A stretch of DNA of 64,000 bases from Chrysomallon squamiferum (lineage: Eukaryota; Mollusca; Gastropoda; Neomphalida; Peltospiridae), in NCBI GenBank assembly GCA_012295275.1, contig CM022665.1, positions 2,437,167-2,501,166 on the forward strand, read 5' to 3'. This document shows, piece by piece, positions 49,866 to 63,886 of this stretch; position 1 is the stretch's first letter; each line of letters starts with the position of its first letter. A program made the translations under genes and the position numbers. The notes beneath the pieces are model-generated. The model was not told the origin of the DNA, did no database searches, and saw only the letters and a list, made by a program, of their open reading frames with translations.

Positions 49866-52800
49866 ATGGCAACTTCTAATTCTGTGGTGAGTAATTAACG
49901 AAAATATAAATATAAATGACAGCTTTATTATCTTATTAAAAAAACAACAGATTTTTGGAGGTGTAATTTAATTTAATATATAGGTTAGCCATGAATACTC
50001 CGTTCTAGACTATTGCGTATATTGAACAGAACTTTAGGCCAGCGACAGTTTATATTTTAATTTTAATTTTTTTTTTAAACATTCATTGTCATCATAAAAA
50101 TAAGAAAAATGATTAATGTGTTACATAACAAGATGTTTGTTTCTAATATAAACCAGCTCCCATTCGTGATCAGGCAGTTTAGCCTAGATCTACCCTTTCT
50201 TTGAAGTTTTACTGAATGTTTTATTCCGATTTTTTTGTTTTACTGCCAATACAGATGTAAAAATGTTATGTAAAACTATATAAAGTCATTTTCACTTGTT
50301 AAATTTTCAAAATTTTGATTTTCTTTTTTGATCACATACTTTTCCGCATTTATGGTCTTCTACAAAGCCGGTGAAAATAAAATTTGTTACTCGGTTTTAA
50401 ATGAAACGATGCAAGCATTGCCTAGCAATTTGTACATAGGGTTATTACTTTCAGGTCATTTTAAAAATTATTTCAAAAATTTTGTCGGATTATTGTTTGT
50501 TTTGATAAATCTGCTGTATAACAAACAAAAATAAAATAATAATAATAATATATATTACAGCAATTACAATTTACACAGCTTGTTTAACTGTTTCTTGAAA
50601 ATGAATGCTGGCTAACTTAAGTGTCATTCAAACAATACCATTGTTATTACACACTCAGAGCATAGTAAAATCCTGGTGTATTTCACAATTTAACATTGAC
50701 TTTATTATTAAATTCATGTTCTGTGAGGTTAGTGTCTGATTACCAGGGCTACATTAAGTTAAAGTGGATCCTGTAGCATAGTTATAGAGGGGCCTTAATT
50801 TAAAAACCAAAACCAAAACAACAAAAATTATTTACCAACATAGTAAAGTAAATAGTGTTTTTAAAATTTATTTTTCTTCATTTACTATATTGTCAGATAA
50901 TACAAGTATGTCTGACATTTAAGTTATAACATTACTTACATGCAGATAATCAAATTCAAATGTTAAAACATAACAAAACTATATATTAAAAGTTATGTTT
51001 TCTAAATTTGTTGATGATACTATCTGTATCTTGTTACTAATAACACCACTAATCATTATGTGCCATGAAACACTTTCTGTGTAAAGAACAGAGTTGTCAG
51101 GTCGTTAAAAGTTGATTTCTGCATTCATCTTGCAAGCATTTTGTTCTCACATGGTGCTTCTGCTTCTAGGTTAATTCAGTCATGCTAATTACTAAGATTA
51201 CAGAAACAAAATAATTGAAAACTAGCCTTTTCTGCTCTTATATGATTAGAACTGTGAAATGAAATTTACATTGTCATAATAATAACTTCAGATATTACAC
51301 CATTAAATTATTTTAAAATGACACTGAATTTCATATTTTCACTATTATTTCCATCACTGCTTGATAAAAATGTTATCCTTGGGAAAAAAAGGTCTGGCCC
51401 TAACATCTTGATCTGAAATGTCTGCTGTCAAACATTTCCTGCATTACACTGTTACTAATGAACCAACCTGATGTGCACAACCTGGAGATAAGAAGATTTT
51501 CTGATCTTGGTTACTCCAGCACGAAATAGCTGCCCGTATAATTTAATAAAGATCTGTTTCTCAAAAATAAATGAGTATATCAGAGTACACTAAATTACTG
51601 GACAAAATGAGGAAAATGTGTTTTAATACTTCCAAGAATAGCTGTATTGTTTAACTAAGAAACGTAAGAAAAAATTAACAAATTATGGAAGGTTCTGAAA
51701 ATATGACTACTGACAAATTAAAAAAAAAAAAAAAATTATTAGTGAGATAATGCCAAATTTGTGTTGTACCTCGCCACCAGTATGAAAATAAATATCATTT
51801 TCATTTTAATATTACAGCAGAGAAAAAAAATATCTTTCTCAAGCAAAAGAGCAAATTTGTTATTGGACTCCTAGAGTTACTATTTTGTCAGCTGTTTTGA
51901 CAGTTTCAAGCAAAATAAATTATTTTTCTGAAAATCCTAGAAAAAAATGTTTATGGTCAGCTGACATACACTGCCATTCTTTATGTTGTGACGAATTGCA
52001 AAAGAGAAAATGTTTTGAAGCAATGCTCTTCTGTTATTAGATAAGATCAGTTGTACAAACATCACTACCATTTCCACCCACCCACAAAATATATATATAT
52101 ATATATACAGAAATTCCAGAAAAATGTACAAAAACATGTGCCTTTTGTTAAATCAACAAAGATATTATTAAAATTATAAATACACAATAATATATGTATT
52201 TTATTGTTAACTCAAGATGTATTATTTTAATGCTAGTTGAAAAAATATATATACAGTTACCAGACCATCTGTCTTATTTCCAGGACAGTATTAATGTTTA
52301 TCTGTTTAATTCCATTCCATTTTTTAGTTTTCATTCTTACACTATTATAGAAAAATTAATAATCTTTTGAGGTATTTTTAACATTTTGGAGGGAAATCAT
52401 GTATGTTTTAAAATTTTAATTTTTGTAAATTTTTCATACTCTTTAAGGGGCCTCTGTATAAAACTGTTGTGGAAGATGTCATAAACAGTGTAAAAGAAGC
52501 ATTCCTGGATGAGGGGGTTGATGAGCAGGTACTGCTGGAGTTGAAACAGGTTTGTTTAAATGTGTTCTTTTTTTAAACATTAGTTATCAGTTAATTCAAT
52601 AAACACATTACTTTGATGTAAATAAAGTACTGATAATTATAATGCATTCCCAAAGGTGTTCATTAAAGTATGAATTTCCACATTTTCATCCATACAAGAT
52701 GTTTTCGTGTGGAAAAATATCTCCAGTGACACATTCCACACAAAAAGGCATACTTTCATATACTACGAAGGCTAGTTAATTATAAATGTTAACACGTACG

Positions 52801-55800
52801 GAGGTAGGTAGGTTGCAGGCAGACATGCATTTCATGATGATGTACTTATAAATGCTAGCTTGTTTTCTGTTTCAGCTATGGGAGAGTAAGCTCCAAGCAT
52901 CCAAAGCTTTGGATCCAGTTGTCAGTGAACAAGATAATTTGCTTCAGAAACATCCATTAACACTACTCCAACAACACACACATCAAGGTTTTGTTGTGTT
53001 TCTGTCCATGTTTTACACATTATATCTTTCTTACTATAAATATTTTAAATTCTGTGGTTTTAAAAAAAAAGTTTTAGTTTACAATATCATAAACTCTTGA
53101 TAAGAAATTTTATAAATATTTGATCTGCAGATTTTATACCATTTAAGTTCTTTAAAATTTAATATTTTTTTGAGGACAAGTGATGCTTAATAGACCATTG
53201 ACTTAAAAAAAAAGAAGTATTTATGTAGATTAATGTGTTGTTTAATACTCTGTTACTATACTATTCTGTTTTAGTTATGCCAGGTGCATCACATCAAATC
53301 AATCAGTCTTTACAGTTGCCTGCACTACAGATGACAAGTGTTGGTCAAGATATGGTGAGAAAATGTCAAACAGTTACATTAATATTTAATTTGTTATTGG
53401 TGAGCTAATAAAAAGAAATTAACCCACAACATTTTAAGTGTACATAAATACATAAAAATCGACAGATGAGAAAAACCGTGTGTCAAAATCATATGTGAAA
53501 TAACAGTAAAAATTAGACTTTTTTTTATTCTTATATTGTTTTTGTTTTTTTCTTTCTTAAATTTGAAAATAATGCTTGATATATAAAATTCTAATAATTT
53601 ACTTTATATTGCAGGGTGCAGCAGCAACAGCAACAATGGCCCTTCCACAAGGCCTCTTCCAACAGCAGTTTACAGCTCTTCAGAATGCTAATACAATAGC
53701 TTTACAACCAACAGGTAAATGCTAGTGTCTGTTAGAATTATCATGTCTGACAGTAAGAATACATGTTTTGGAAGAATGTCATTAGCTGTCAGTAACTATT
53801 TATTAGTTTTCATCTGTTTGGATTAATTAATAAAGTTATATGTTTATTACAGCTGTACACATATATAGCATAATGAGAGTAGTTCTGTAATTTAAATTTT
53901 TTATTTCCCCCTTCCTCAGCTGGAGGCCAGTACATTCAGGTGTTACCTCAACACTTGCAACAACATCAGATTCAAAGACATCCTCAAACATCCACAATAA
54001 CAATACCACACCAGACGACCATATTACCAAGCAATATCCAGCCATCTAATGTTCAGATATCTGGCACACAAGTACAGCAAAATAATCCTGTAAGTAGTTA
54101 TTTTACTGAGGTGGGTGACATTAATTATTAGGGATATAACAATTAGTCATTTACTCTGTGTGTCCATCTTTGTATTGATAGTTTAAATAAATATTTTCAT
54201 GAATGGAATACAGTTATAAATTAATGATGGAATCACTCAAAGTTTCGTCTACAATTTAACAAATTAACTTATATCACTAATTTAAAAACCTGTGTAGGAT
54301 ATATATTTTTTATTTTATATTTGTTATATAACAAAAGAAAGACACCAAGAGCCAATTATTTTGGGGCTGGGACATTTTTAATGAACCTTCTATCTTAAAT
54401 ATGATAGAAGTTAACAGAATATATAATACAGAATTTAATTTTCAGTTCTATTTTTATGGATACTTTTCCTTCATTTTCAGTAATATTAATAAATATAAAA
54501 ATTAGTTGTACATTGTCATTTATTTTTTCTGATGCATTTCACTGTTCCTGGTGATGTTTCCCTTGGTTCCTTGTATGATTTTAATCATTATTTCCTTAAT
54601 ACATAGCCAACAACAGATAATGTTTACTGATTTCAGACAATACCGGGTATGGTACAGTTTGATGGGACTGGTGACACTAGCTCATCAGAAGATGAGTTCA
54701 ATGATGATGAGAATGATGATGATGACAATGATGAAAATAATGAGGAGGAAGATGGTGCAGGACAAGAGGAAGTCAGTATAAGAAACATTATATTAACAGA
54801 ATGTTTTCTTCTTCTAGCTTTTATTCTGTTGTAAATAGATTGTATTTTACACAACCTGATATCAAATACATTATTGAAAAATATTTTATAATGTGAAACT
54901 GTTCTGTAGAAGTTTTCTTTTTCTTTTCTTTGTGTTCAGGTTTTGTATTTGAATTATTAGTTATAACAAAAACAAACAAGGGTGAGAAAGAGGAAAGAAA
55001 TGGAAAATCTATAACCTTATAGCTCAGTATCTGTACCATACATCTTGTAAGTAAACCAGTTTCTCTGGCAACAAGATCAGCACTTTTTCTGTAAGCATTC
55101 TCATTTCAGAGAGAGTTCTGAACATTCTACCTATCACTTTCAATAAAAGATTGCATGTAACATTACTAAATGATGACAACATGCCATTTATGTTATCAGG
55201 TTGTTTACAAGACTTTTCTTCTGAAACATTGAACAGAACTATTGCCACATGATAATGTTTTGTATTACAGTAGCATTGTGCTTCCTTGTAGCAATAAATA
55301 ACATTTTTAGATACAGGTAAATCTGAATTAAAAAAACAACAACGTACATTTTTACTGTAGTTTCTTTTTAATAGCATTATTTCATAATCACATCCATATT
55401 ATAATATGTCTGTTTTCAGTCTTGTGCCAGTTTTTCATTCATACCAAATTAACACTCTACCACATATTTAAGGTTTTCTTTGGCAAAGCAATAATATTTA
55501 GCTTGAATACAGCATCATAAGAATTTTGTTTGCGTTTCAGCATGATTATATATGGAAATAAACATCTTTGAAATAATTTGCAGTTCAAAAAAAGCCTGTA
55601 TACTAATAACTCTAGCGAAGAATGTAATTTTCTTTCTTTTTTTTTCTTTTTTTTAATTTCTTTTTTGTTGTTTTTATAGAAATTATGTCAAAGTTAATCC
55701 ATGTAATAGCTTGTTGGTTACTGAGCCAGTACAAAAGCTGGTATTTGTTAATTATGTTGATGTAATTTTGGAAGTCGTTTCAGTGTGCAAGTATTAAAAC

Positions 55801-56497
55801 AGTAACCACTGTCCATATTGTTTCCACATTTAAACACCTGTTGCTCTTTCCTGTGTATTTATAAATACCAGGACAAGAAAAATCATTCACTGATTTCATG
55901 TTAGCAAAACTAATCCACTGGGTCTTTTAGCAAAATCATTGTGCATTTGTAAAAACTACTTTAAATGAAGCACATGTAATACTTTTTGTTTCTATTGGCA
56001 ATAAATATTATAGAGAAAAGTAGTAATGTCATTGTCAACATACAGCTTTCTTTATTTCATGAAACCATTATTTAAAAAAGAAAAAAAAAGAAAATTTTTA
56101 TATAATACATTTGACTTATAGGTGAAGATAGGTTGTAAAGATAGGTTTTTTTTTTTAACAGGAACCTTTAAACAGTGGTGATGATGTCAGTGAAGAAGAT
56201 CCAAATGATTTGTTTGATACAGACAATGTGGTTGTGTGTCAGTATGACAAGGTAATGGAAACAGAAATTCCTTTCAGTTATTAAAACATTTAAAATGAAC
56301 AGAATTACGAAATGAATTTTTTTTTTTTTTTAAATTTAAATTTAAAACCTGTAAATGCTTTTTAACTGACTTTTAAAATTTTCTTTCAGATACATCGAAA
56401 TAAAAATAAATGGAAATTTCACTTAAAAGATGGAATAATGAATCTCAATGGAAGAGATTATGTATTCCAGAAAGCAACAGGTGATTCAGAATGGTAA
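49866..56497 (+). CDS. GTF2A1: Transcription initiation factor IIA large subunit (alpha/beta precursor)
   Basis: TFIIA stabilises TBP on promoter DNA; this gene encodes the precursor cleaved into alpha and beta chains. Nine exons: 49866-49886, 52448-52549, 52876-52987, 53275-53354, 53615-53714, 53920-54089, 54637-54771, 56162-56251 and 56390-56497. All phases agree, giving 305 residues (human 376, which has a longer Gln-rich middle). After MATSNSV, residues 8-55 form the N-terminal four-helix-bundle part (YKTVVEDVINSVKEAFLDEG, then LWESKL). A Gln/Ala/Thr-rich linker follows, then QFDGTGDTSSSEDE, which matches the Taspase-1 cleavage site (cut expected between 54663 and 54664), and an Asp/Glu/Asn-rich run. 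The beta-barrel C-terminus contains VVVCQYDKIHRNKNKWKFHL and DGIMNLNGRDYVFQKA and ends GDSEW. Intron 1 is 2.6 kb. Confidence 0.97.
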
Positions 56498-57819
56498 CAT
56501 GGAAGCTAGTCTTCACATCTGTACAGCAGAAAACAGCTAAGCTGTTTATTGTGTCTGTGACCAACATTTATTACAAAATACCTCTGCATGCCAAAGAAAC
56601 ATGATGGATCTGATAGCAGAGATGAGTATCATATGCCATTTGAAATATGCACATTTTCAGTTTTGTTCTTATTTCATTTTGCAAATGCTTGAAAGTATGA
56701 GAAGATTACTGTGGCATGATGATGTTTGTCTTTCCGTCCATCCATTAAGTTACATATTCTTTCTGTTTCCATTGGTAAATTTCTGTGGATATTAAGTTAT
56801 CTTAATCGTTGATGTGAAGTTAGAATTCTTTGAAATATATTTTGATGATACGGAAATAATTTTCAATGACTTCATTATGTATCATCAAAGTAAATTACAA
56901 ACCTGTCTGTTTCCACATAATTATCTTTGGTTTTATGCTTCTTTAAAATTGTCATTGTTCTGTTTAAGTCATTAACTTTGAATTGTTTAAAACCTATTGT
57001 AATTTAAATTTCAAAAATCCATTGAAACAAATGTTAATATATATTTATGTACTTCAGCATATCTATTGTTTATAGATAATAAAAACTAAAGTAAAAAACT
57101 TGGAATTTGCCACAAAGTCAGACTGACTTTTTTGATCAATAATAAGAAAAGATGTTTGTAATTATACATTATTATTATTATATGTGTCAACAATTTCCTA
57201 CCAGAAATAATTGTTTTGCTTTAATAATACTGTATGTACATAAGAATGTTGATGGCAGTCACATAAGGAAATATTCATTTCTCTTCAGCAAGTCTGAAAC
57301 ACTAATACGTAAAATAGGAAAAACTGTCTTTGCATCTCATTTACTTACAAAAGTAATTACTGGATAAAAGACACACATCATTCGTTTATAAAGAAACTGT
57401 TGATTAAAGCACACAATATTCAAATTATTCACAAGAATATGTAAACAAATTTATAACAATCAGTTTTTTTAAAAGGCATTAGCTGAAATTTAAGTAAAAC
57501 ATTCAACTGATTACAGTTTCACGCTGTGTCAAACAATAGCTAATCAGCATTGAAATATATGTCTTTCACTGGATTACATTTAAATTTATTGTTTTATTAT
57601 ATGTTCAAACATGGCATGTTAAGGTTGGTAACTTTCTGGTTTATCAAACTTGCACGCATTAATCAGACATATTGTTATTTACTGATGTTATGTACTGGTG
57701 GTTTCACAGATTACCTTTGTTGCATATTAATAGTGCATTTCTTGCATTTTTCCAGAAAATAGAAAATAAATAAGTGTAGTCACACAGGTTTGGTAAATCA
57801 AAAACTGTATTTTAAAAAT

Positions 57820-57852
<33 letters not shown>

Positions 57853-60800
57853 TTATTTATTTATTTATTTATTTATTTGGTACCATTAATTTAACAATTA
57901 TTTTAATACATTTAAATACTAAGTCATGGAACATGAGAGAATGCAGTAGTTTATTTGAAGAGGAATAAGGATGTGGTATTTTTGCATGAAATTTGTGGTC
58001 TTTATTCTAATGATGCATTACAGGATAAAAAAAAATATTATTTGGCTGCTTTTAAAGATACCTTTGGTGCAAAATAACATAGAGCTAATAAAACAGAATA
58101 ATCCATAATTAATGTTTTATGCACCACAGACAACTTAAAATTAATCCAACCTTTTATAATTTTGTGAAAAGCATCTTCTGTATTTTAGATTAACAATTGT
58201 AAGATATATTATCACCTGTGGATGATGATAAAGGTATTTATGTAAATTAAATGTGATGTATGTCAACCAAAGACAAGAGTGAATAAATCATCAACAGAGT
58301 TGCTGTATCAGTCATTCTACCTAGTTAAGTTGTGATCTTTATTTGTTCTTTCTTCCCAGCAACATCACTTCATAACTTCAAGACTTTTTTTGAACAATCA
58401 ATAAAAAAGCTGGTTTTCTTAAATTATCATCAAAAGTATTTCTTTATATACTTTGAATCCAGTGTTAATAATATATTTTGTAGTATGAATAAATGATTAA
58501 TATTGGCTAATAATAAAATATGACAAAAAAAAAAAAAAAAAAATGCATGGAGGCTGATTTAAAAAAAAAAAATAAAGTAAATAAAAAAAATAAGGTCATT
58601 TGATACATAAATTTAAAATAAAATAAATCATTCCAAATACTGCTGCATTCTTAGTCTCTATGCATTTTCATGATTTTTCTCATATTTTATTATTAGCCAA
58701 AGCTTTACAACTTGTATAATAATTGGAAGTATATTGTTATTTAAATGTCATTTAAATATAACTTCATGGCAGTTATTATATAAACTGTTCTGACCAGTTT
58801 TGTTTTCACTTTTTCTTTATAACAGGTGTCACCAAACTTAAAAAAAAAAAAAAACAGAATATAGATGCATTTTTAATTTTAATTGCATATAATAATGAAA
58901 ATAATGATTTTATTCATTTACTTTATTGGTGTGAAATAGAGACCAAAAGCAAAAAAAAAAAAAACTTAGCAGGCTGAAGTGTAAAATGTCTGTGAACCAT
59001 GGACATTATAAAATCTGATCTGGAATAATCAGAAATTTCTCTCTCTACCTTGTTTGTTTTTGGGGTTTTTTTTATACTGGCTTGTCCCAGTCATACCTAC
59101 AAAAATATAATAACTTGAGAAATACATCTCATAAAAATGTATTGTAAAGTGGTTAAATATCCAAACTGCATTTGGTGGGACCACGTTTTGGCATTATAAA
59201 TTTTATAAATTTATTTTATAACTTTGAGTATTTCAGTAAAGTCAACCTTATTATTTAACTAATGTTGCATATTTATTTTCTCATTTCCCTTTTCTTCTTC
59301 GTTTTTTTTTTTTAATTTAATTTTTGTCATTTCTTGAGTGAACAGTATATAAAAACAACGAAGAATCTATTTGTGCTGTTTTTAGCCGTGGGTGACAAAA
59401 ACATTCAAGTTGACCTTTCCGTAAGAAAAATTAAATCATTGTTCTAGCTATATTTTATTATTGGTTTAGACAGAAAATGACCTTGAATGATTAATATATT
59501 TGCAGTACAAAAAGATCACTAACAACATCAAATACATTAAATTTTTGTTTTTACACTGAACCTTATTTATTTAGATGAATGTACACATCAATCCGGTGGA
59601 TTGTTATTTACTTATGTTTTGTACCAGATTTGCATTTACTTATATTTTTCTAGAATAGAATGAAAACTGTAATAATAATCCATTTAATACAGCTGTATAA
59701 ATTGTTAATTGTTTATAATGCTTTTCATGATCATACAGCACAATTACTGTATATTAAGATATAATAAGTTCCTAGAAACACCCCCTCATAGTTAAAAAGG
59801 TATAGACAGAAATAATTTGAACATAAATTATTTTCATTGATGAAATATGGAATCTGTGGATCCAGTTTGCTCAAAAACAGTAACTAACAGCTGATAATGT
59901 AGTTTGGTGTGAGAGTACTGTTTAAAGGAGATGTGCTGATTATTGTACATATTTTGCAGAACAAACATATTCTGCAAAAGAAACAGTAAAATTAACTTAG
60001 TAACTAATTATTTCATTTCCGTTTGCTAAATTATCACTATTAAAAAACCCAGCAGGTCTGCATTTACAATTTAAAGTGATGTGAGATAGACAGTCGGTTT
60101 CAGGCTTCACTAGCATGCATTTTCTTGCTGGTCCCTTTTTTGATTAGCTGTTGTGCAGGATACATCATTAAAACTGGTAGATTAAAAACAGGGAAACAAG
60201 AATAAATGCTGTATAGACAATAAAGTAATTAGCACATCTCTAATTAATCAAGCATGAATATTGGTTTTCTGTTACTAGATAATAAGTATAGTGAAAACAT
60301 TAGAAGTGAAGTAAAATGTAGCCCAAAACTAAGACTCTGGATTACTCCACTGCTGTAGCTGGTAACTGTACTGTTCACTCAAAATCAAATAAAATGTTTT
60401 GCTGCATGGCAAGTGTTGCTTATATCTTCTCTTAAAACAAATTCACTAAAACATTCATTTTCTTTATTGATACAAACTAAAACACTTTCTAAAATGTAAT
60501 GAAAGAGAAACGTGGAGGAAAAGAAAAGAAGAATTTTAGATTTATAAATGTTGATGGAAACAATTCAGATTTTTTTTTTTTTTCCATCTTAAATGTATAC
60601 AGCCATTTAATCAAATTAATGTAAGGTAAGATAATTTCACCTTTGGTAGGTCACACAAATGGCCTCAGAATTGTATACACTTCAACAATCAATAAAAACA
60701 TGCATAAGAATGTATGAAAGTTTCTTCTTATCTTTTATTCCCACTCTTTATGAAACATGTTAAAAAGGTTAATGGCATCATGCATCCTCAATTTTGTTTT

Positions 60801-61750
60801 ATTTGGTAAAATTGGAGAAACAACAACAAAAAAAAAACTTTTAAAAAGTAATTATGTTTTGGCATTCATAACATCAAAACATTTTGGAAGCCATGTAGAT
60901 TTTACTTCTTATTCAAACAGCTAATATATGTTAAAATTTAAGAAATAATACTTTGCAGGGGAAAAAAGAAATAGAAACAAAAGTAAAATGGTATTGTGTG
61001 GCCTTTCATTATGTACATATTCAACAGCTAGATGTTTTGAGATGTGATGACATTATTTTTAATTATTCATTTACATTTTGCTGATCTATCAACTCATCAA
61101 ACTTTTAATGTTTGTTGTGAAGATCACAAATACCAGATTAAAAAATTAAAATGAAGATTGTAAAATTTTCTAGTATAAGCATTTATAAAATTAAAGCAAT
61201 TCACTGTTAAAAGATAAACATATTTATACAATAAAAGAACAGTTAAGAATATATGTTCTTAAAAGGCATTAAATTCTTTTCTGCAAGATTAAAATGTAAA
61301 TCTTATCACCTAAAAACAAAGAAGGGATACTAGTCCATATTAAAAGAATATTAATATACACTTTTTACAAATAATACATTAAAACAGAATTTCAATATAC
61401 ATGTATTTGCCCTGTTTCCGTATCTTTTGTGCAGAATGTCAGCATTTCAGATTAGAAATGTACTTTGTGAAGGTTTCTTCAAACAAATGCATTCAAATTT
61501 TTCTGCACAGAAAAAACTTTCAGTGACCAAATAATAAGCGGTCTTGAAAACGAACTATAACATTTAATTATGCCACAAACATCTTGATGTCATTCGGCAG
61601 GAATATTTTAAGTGTTTTTCAAAATGTTTAGAACTGTGATCTTTTTGGCTTAAAATATTGAAAATGTGTTTTTCCACCTATTGGCTGGTACCTGATTCAG
61701 GTAAAAATTAATAATCTTTTGACAGATTAATCTCTGCTACTTTTTTTTTT
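56498..61750. other. Convergent gap between GTF2A1 and the right-edge gene
   Basis: About 5.2 kb without a convincing exon on either strand. The GTF2A1 3' UTR starts here; AATAAA sites at 57078-57083 and about 57764 are candidate polyadenylation signals. A T run with an ATTT repeat (about 57823-57879) and A runs near 58528, 58560, 58840 and 58950 are present. The A runs may mark ends of old retroposed copies, but I recognise no body sequence. Confidence 0.55.
57823..57879. repeat. T run followed by (ATTT)n
   Basis: About 28 T residues and then seven or eight ATTT units, downstream of GTF2A1. Confidence 0.9.
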
Positions 61751-63886
61751 TTATGTGCTGGTATTCTCTTTTGATAATTTTAACTTCTTGTACATGTGAA
61801 CAGCTGTCTTGAGCCTCTGACATTTATCAGCAGTTGAAACCACAGACTGAAAATAAATTCAAATATTTTAAAGTAATACCTCTATTCTGAATGATTACTT
61901 TTGGATTAGTGGTCAGTTAATTGGCGAATAAAAATTAATGCTGTTCTATGTTAACAGTAAGAGTAGCCAAAAAAATCTAGCAACAATTTTCACCTCTCAT
62001 TACAAAATCAACTACTATCATTAATTTAATGGGTCTTCAGCAAATGCTAAAACCAAGATTAATTAATATTTTATTTATCAAAAAAGACAAAAAACACAAA
62101 CATACTGCTTTTTTTTTTTTTAAATGTTATATTTAATCAAAATATATATCCTTGTAACAACGATAAAACTGTTATTTTATATAGGGCAACTTCTGTTAAT
62201 AATGTTCTGATGTGCTTCACAGTATTGCTAAACTGACACAATAAAATATAAAACAGAGGAATAACAACACTGAAATGAATAGTTCGTGTATGTACATTTT
62301 TAAAAGGTAACTTTTAAGCCTGGACTTTAAACCACTGACAGTCTGCAATTCCCTAACTGATGATTGTAAAGTGTTCCAGATTCTAGGTGCTTTAATGAGA
62401 AAGAAGGAAAAAGAATGCATATTAGTTTGTGGTACAATCAGTAAGTCTTGATCAAAAGAATATGATGACTGTTCAGCTATTAATCTACCAAAAGATTATG
62501 AATATTTTGCAGTGCCTTATTGTTCAGAGCTTTGAACACAAAAGTCGATGCATCTTGCAAATTTTCAATGACTTAGCAAGGAGCCAATGAAATTGAACCA
62601 TGGGTAATGCATTCCTGTCATCTTGTTTGGATAATCAGATGAGCAGAGTTATTTTGGATTCACTGGAATCTCAACAAAAGATTTTATTGCAGTAATCTAT
62701 TACAGTTGTAATTATTCCAGTGGCATAAATCAAAACATGTTTACTTACTTTTGTGAGGGTAAGAAGACAGCTACTGGAGGAAAGTGCAGCCTCACTGTGT
62801 GACTCATCTAACAGATCACAATTTCCACACTCAGTGCTGTCTTGCATCTCCTTGTTTTTCATTATTTTTAATTTTACCTGAAAAGCAGACCTGTGATTTT
62901 AGTATTTAGAAAACAATTCAATATAAACATACAGGCCAACTATAAAAATAAAGGCAACAAGACAATCAACTAATTCCAAAGATACCAACACAGTTTATAA
63001 AGCAGCAATGGACTATTCAAAATAATCTGCTGTTGTGTTTTTGATTTGTCTAGGGTAGCCATCTCATAAATTTCAGGATTATTTATTTCCTGAATTACAG
63101 AATTAATTTAGGATAACTGTATTTAAAAAACCAGAGTGGGAAATTTATCCATTACATTAATCTTTTTGCTTTATTACTCAATTATTTTTTTCAAAATAAT
63201 TTTCAAAACAAATAACAAAATTAAAACCTACCAAGTGTGACAATGTCAAATTTGATAGATCAATTGCTTTTTCACGACAAAGTCTATTAGTATGTTTTCT
63301 CTTTTTTGCAACAGACATTATGACTTTGTCCAGTTTTGGTACAACATCTTCATTGAAGTACTTTCGTTGCTCTTTGTACGATTCAGAATCTATTAAAAAA
63401 ATATAATAATAATAATAATCATAGCAGTTATAAATACTGCACTGTGTGAGGAACAGATGTTAATTTACTATTTCATGAATTGATAATAAGATTATATGGA
63501 ACAGTGAAGTTTTTACTATTTTACATATATTTACAATGAGAAATGAAAAATCTGAATCGAGCAGGAAATTTAGGTCTTACCAGATGTACTTTCTTTCTCT
63601 TCTTTATCTTCTTTTTCTAAAGCAATGTTACACAGAAAGGTAGCATCATAGACCTGTAGTAATAACATAATATAAGAATTATGAATGATCACCAAAGCAG
63701 AACAAATTGGTGTTTTAAGCCAGTAAAATGTATGTTTGTCAAAACTTGTCGAATTAGCCAGTGTTTTCTTTCTATCAGCTTTGACACCAGGGATACACAG
63801 ACTGCGTGAACAACTATTTCATTCACACCATCATTGCATAACTCATTTTGTGTTCTCACAAATTGTGGGCAGTGCTGAATGAGATA
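61751..63886 (-). CDS. 3' part of an unidentified helical protein; 5' end outside the window
   Basis: I do not recognise this gene. Five minus-strand exons join in one frame: 63886-63746, 63653-63581, 63389-63232, 62877-62749 and 61846-61751 (stop TAA). They encode the last 197 or so residues. The first in-window exon reads YLIQHCPQFVRTQNELCNDG and continues as alternating hydrophobic helices, suggesting an alpha-solenoid (HEAT/ARM-like) end. Then come an acidic EKEDKEEKEST stretch, a basic VAKKRKHTNR segment that could be a nuclear localisation signal, a Ser-rich low-complexity part, and the Lys-rich tail HMYKKLKLSKENTST. Each border has GT/AG and consistent phase, so this is a real gene. 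The 900-bp intron between its last two exons contains a LINE remnant. Convergent with GTF2A1. Confidence 0.65.
62280..62640 (-). pseudogene. Decayed non-LTR retrotransposon (LINE) reverse-transcriptase C-terminus
   Basis: On the minus strand, residues at about 62390-62291 read APRIWNTLQSSVRELQTVSG and then LKSRLKSYLL. This matches the typical ending of CR1/L2/RTE-like LINE polymerases (AAPRLWNSLP...FKSQLKTYLF pattern). Further upstream, broken frames hold weaker traces (DQDLLIVPQTN; RFNFIGSLL). Stops and shifts show it is dead. It lies in an intron, same strand as the host gene. Confidence 0.55.

Noticed and set aside
49628-49879. 83-codon open frame before GTF2A1
   Set aside because: No recognisable protein. 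It covers the presumed promoter and 5' UTR and runs out of frame past the GTF2A1 start.
54551-54781. Met-rich open frame over GTF2A1 exon 7
   Set aside because: Shadow of the Asp/Glu-rich exon in another frame.
58528-58970. Several A runs downstream of GTF2A1 as processed pseudogene tails
   Set aside because: No coding remnants or target duplications next to them. A runs are common throughout the window.
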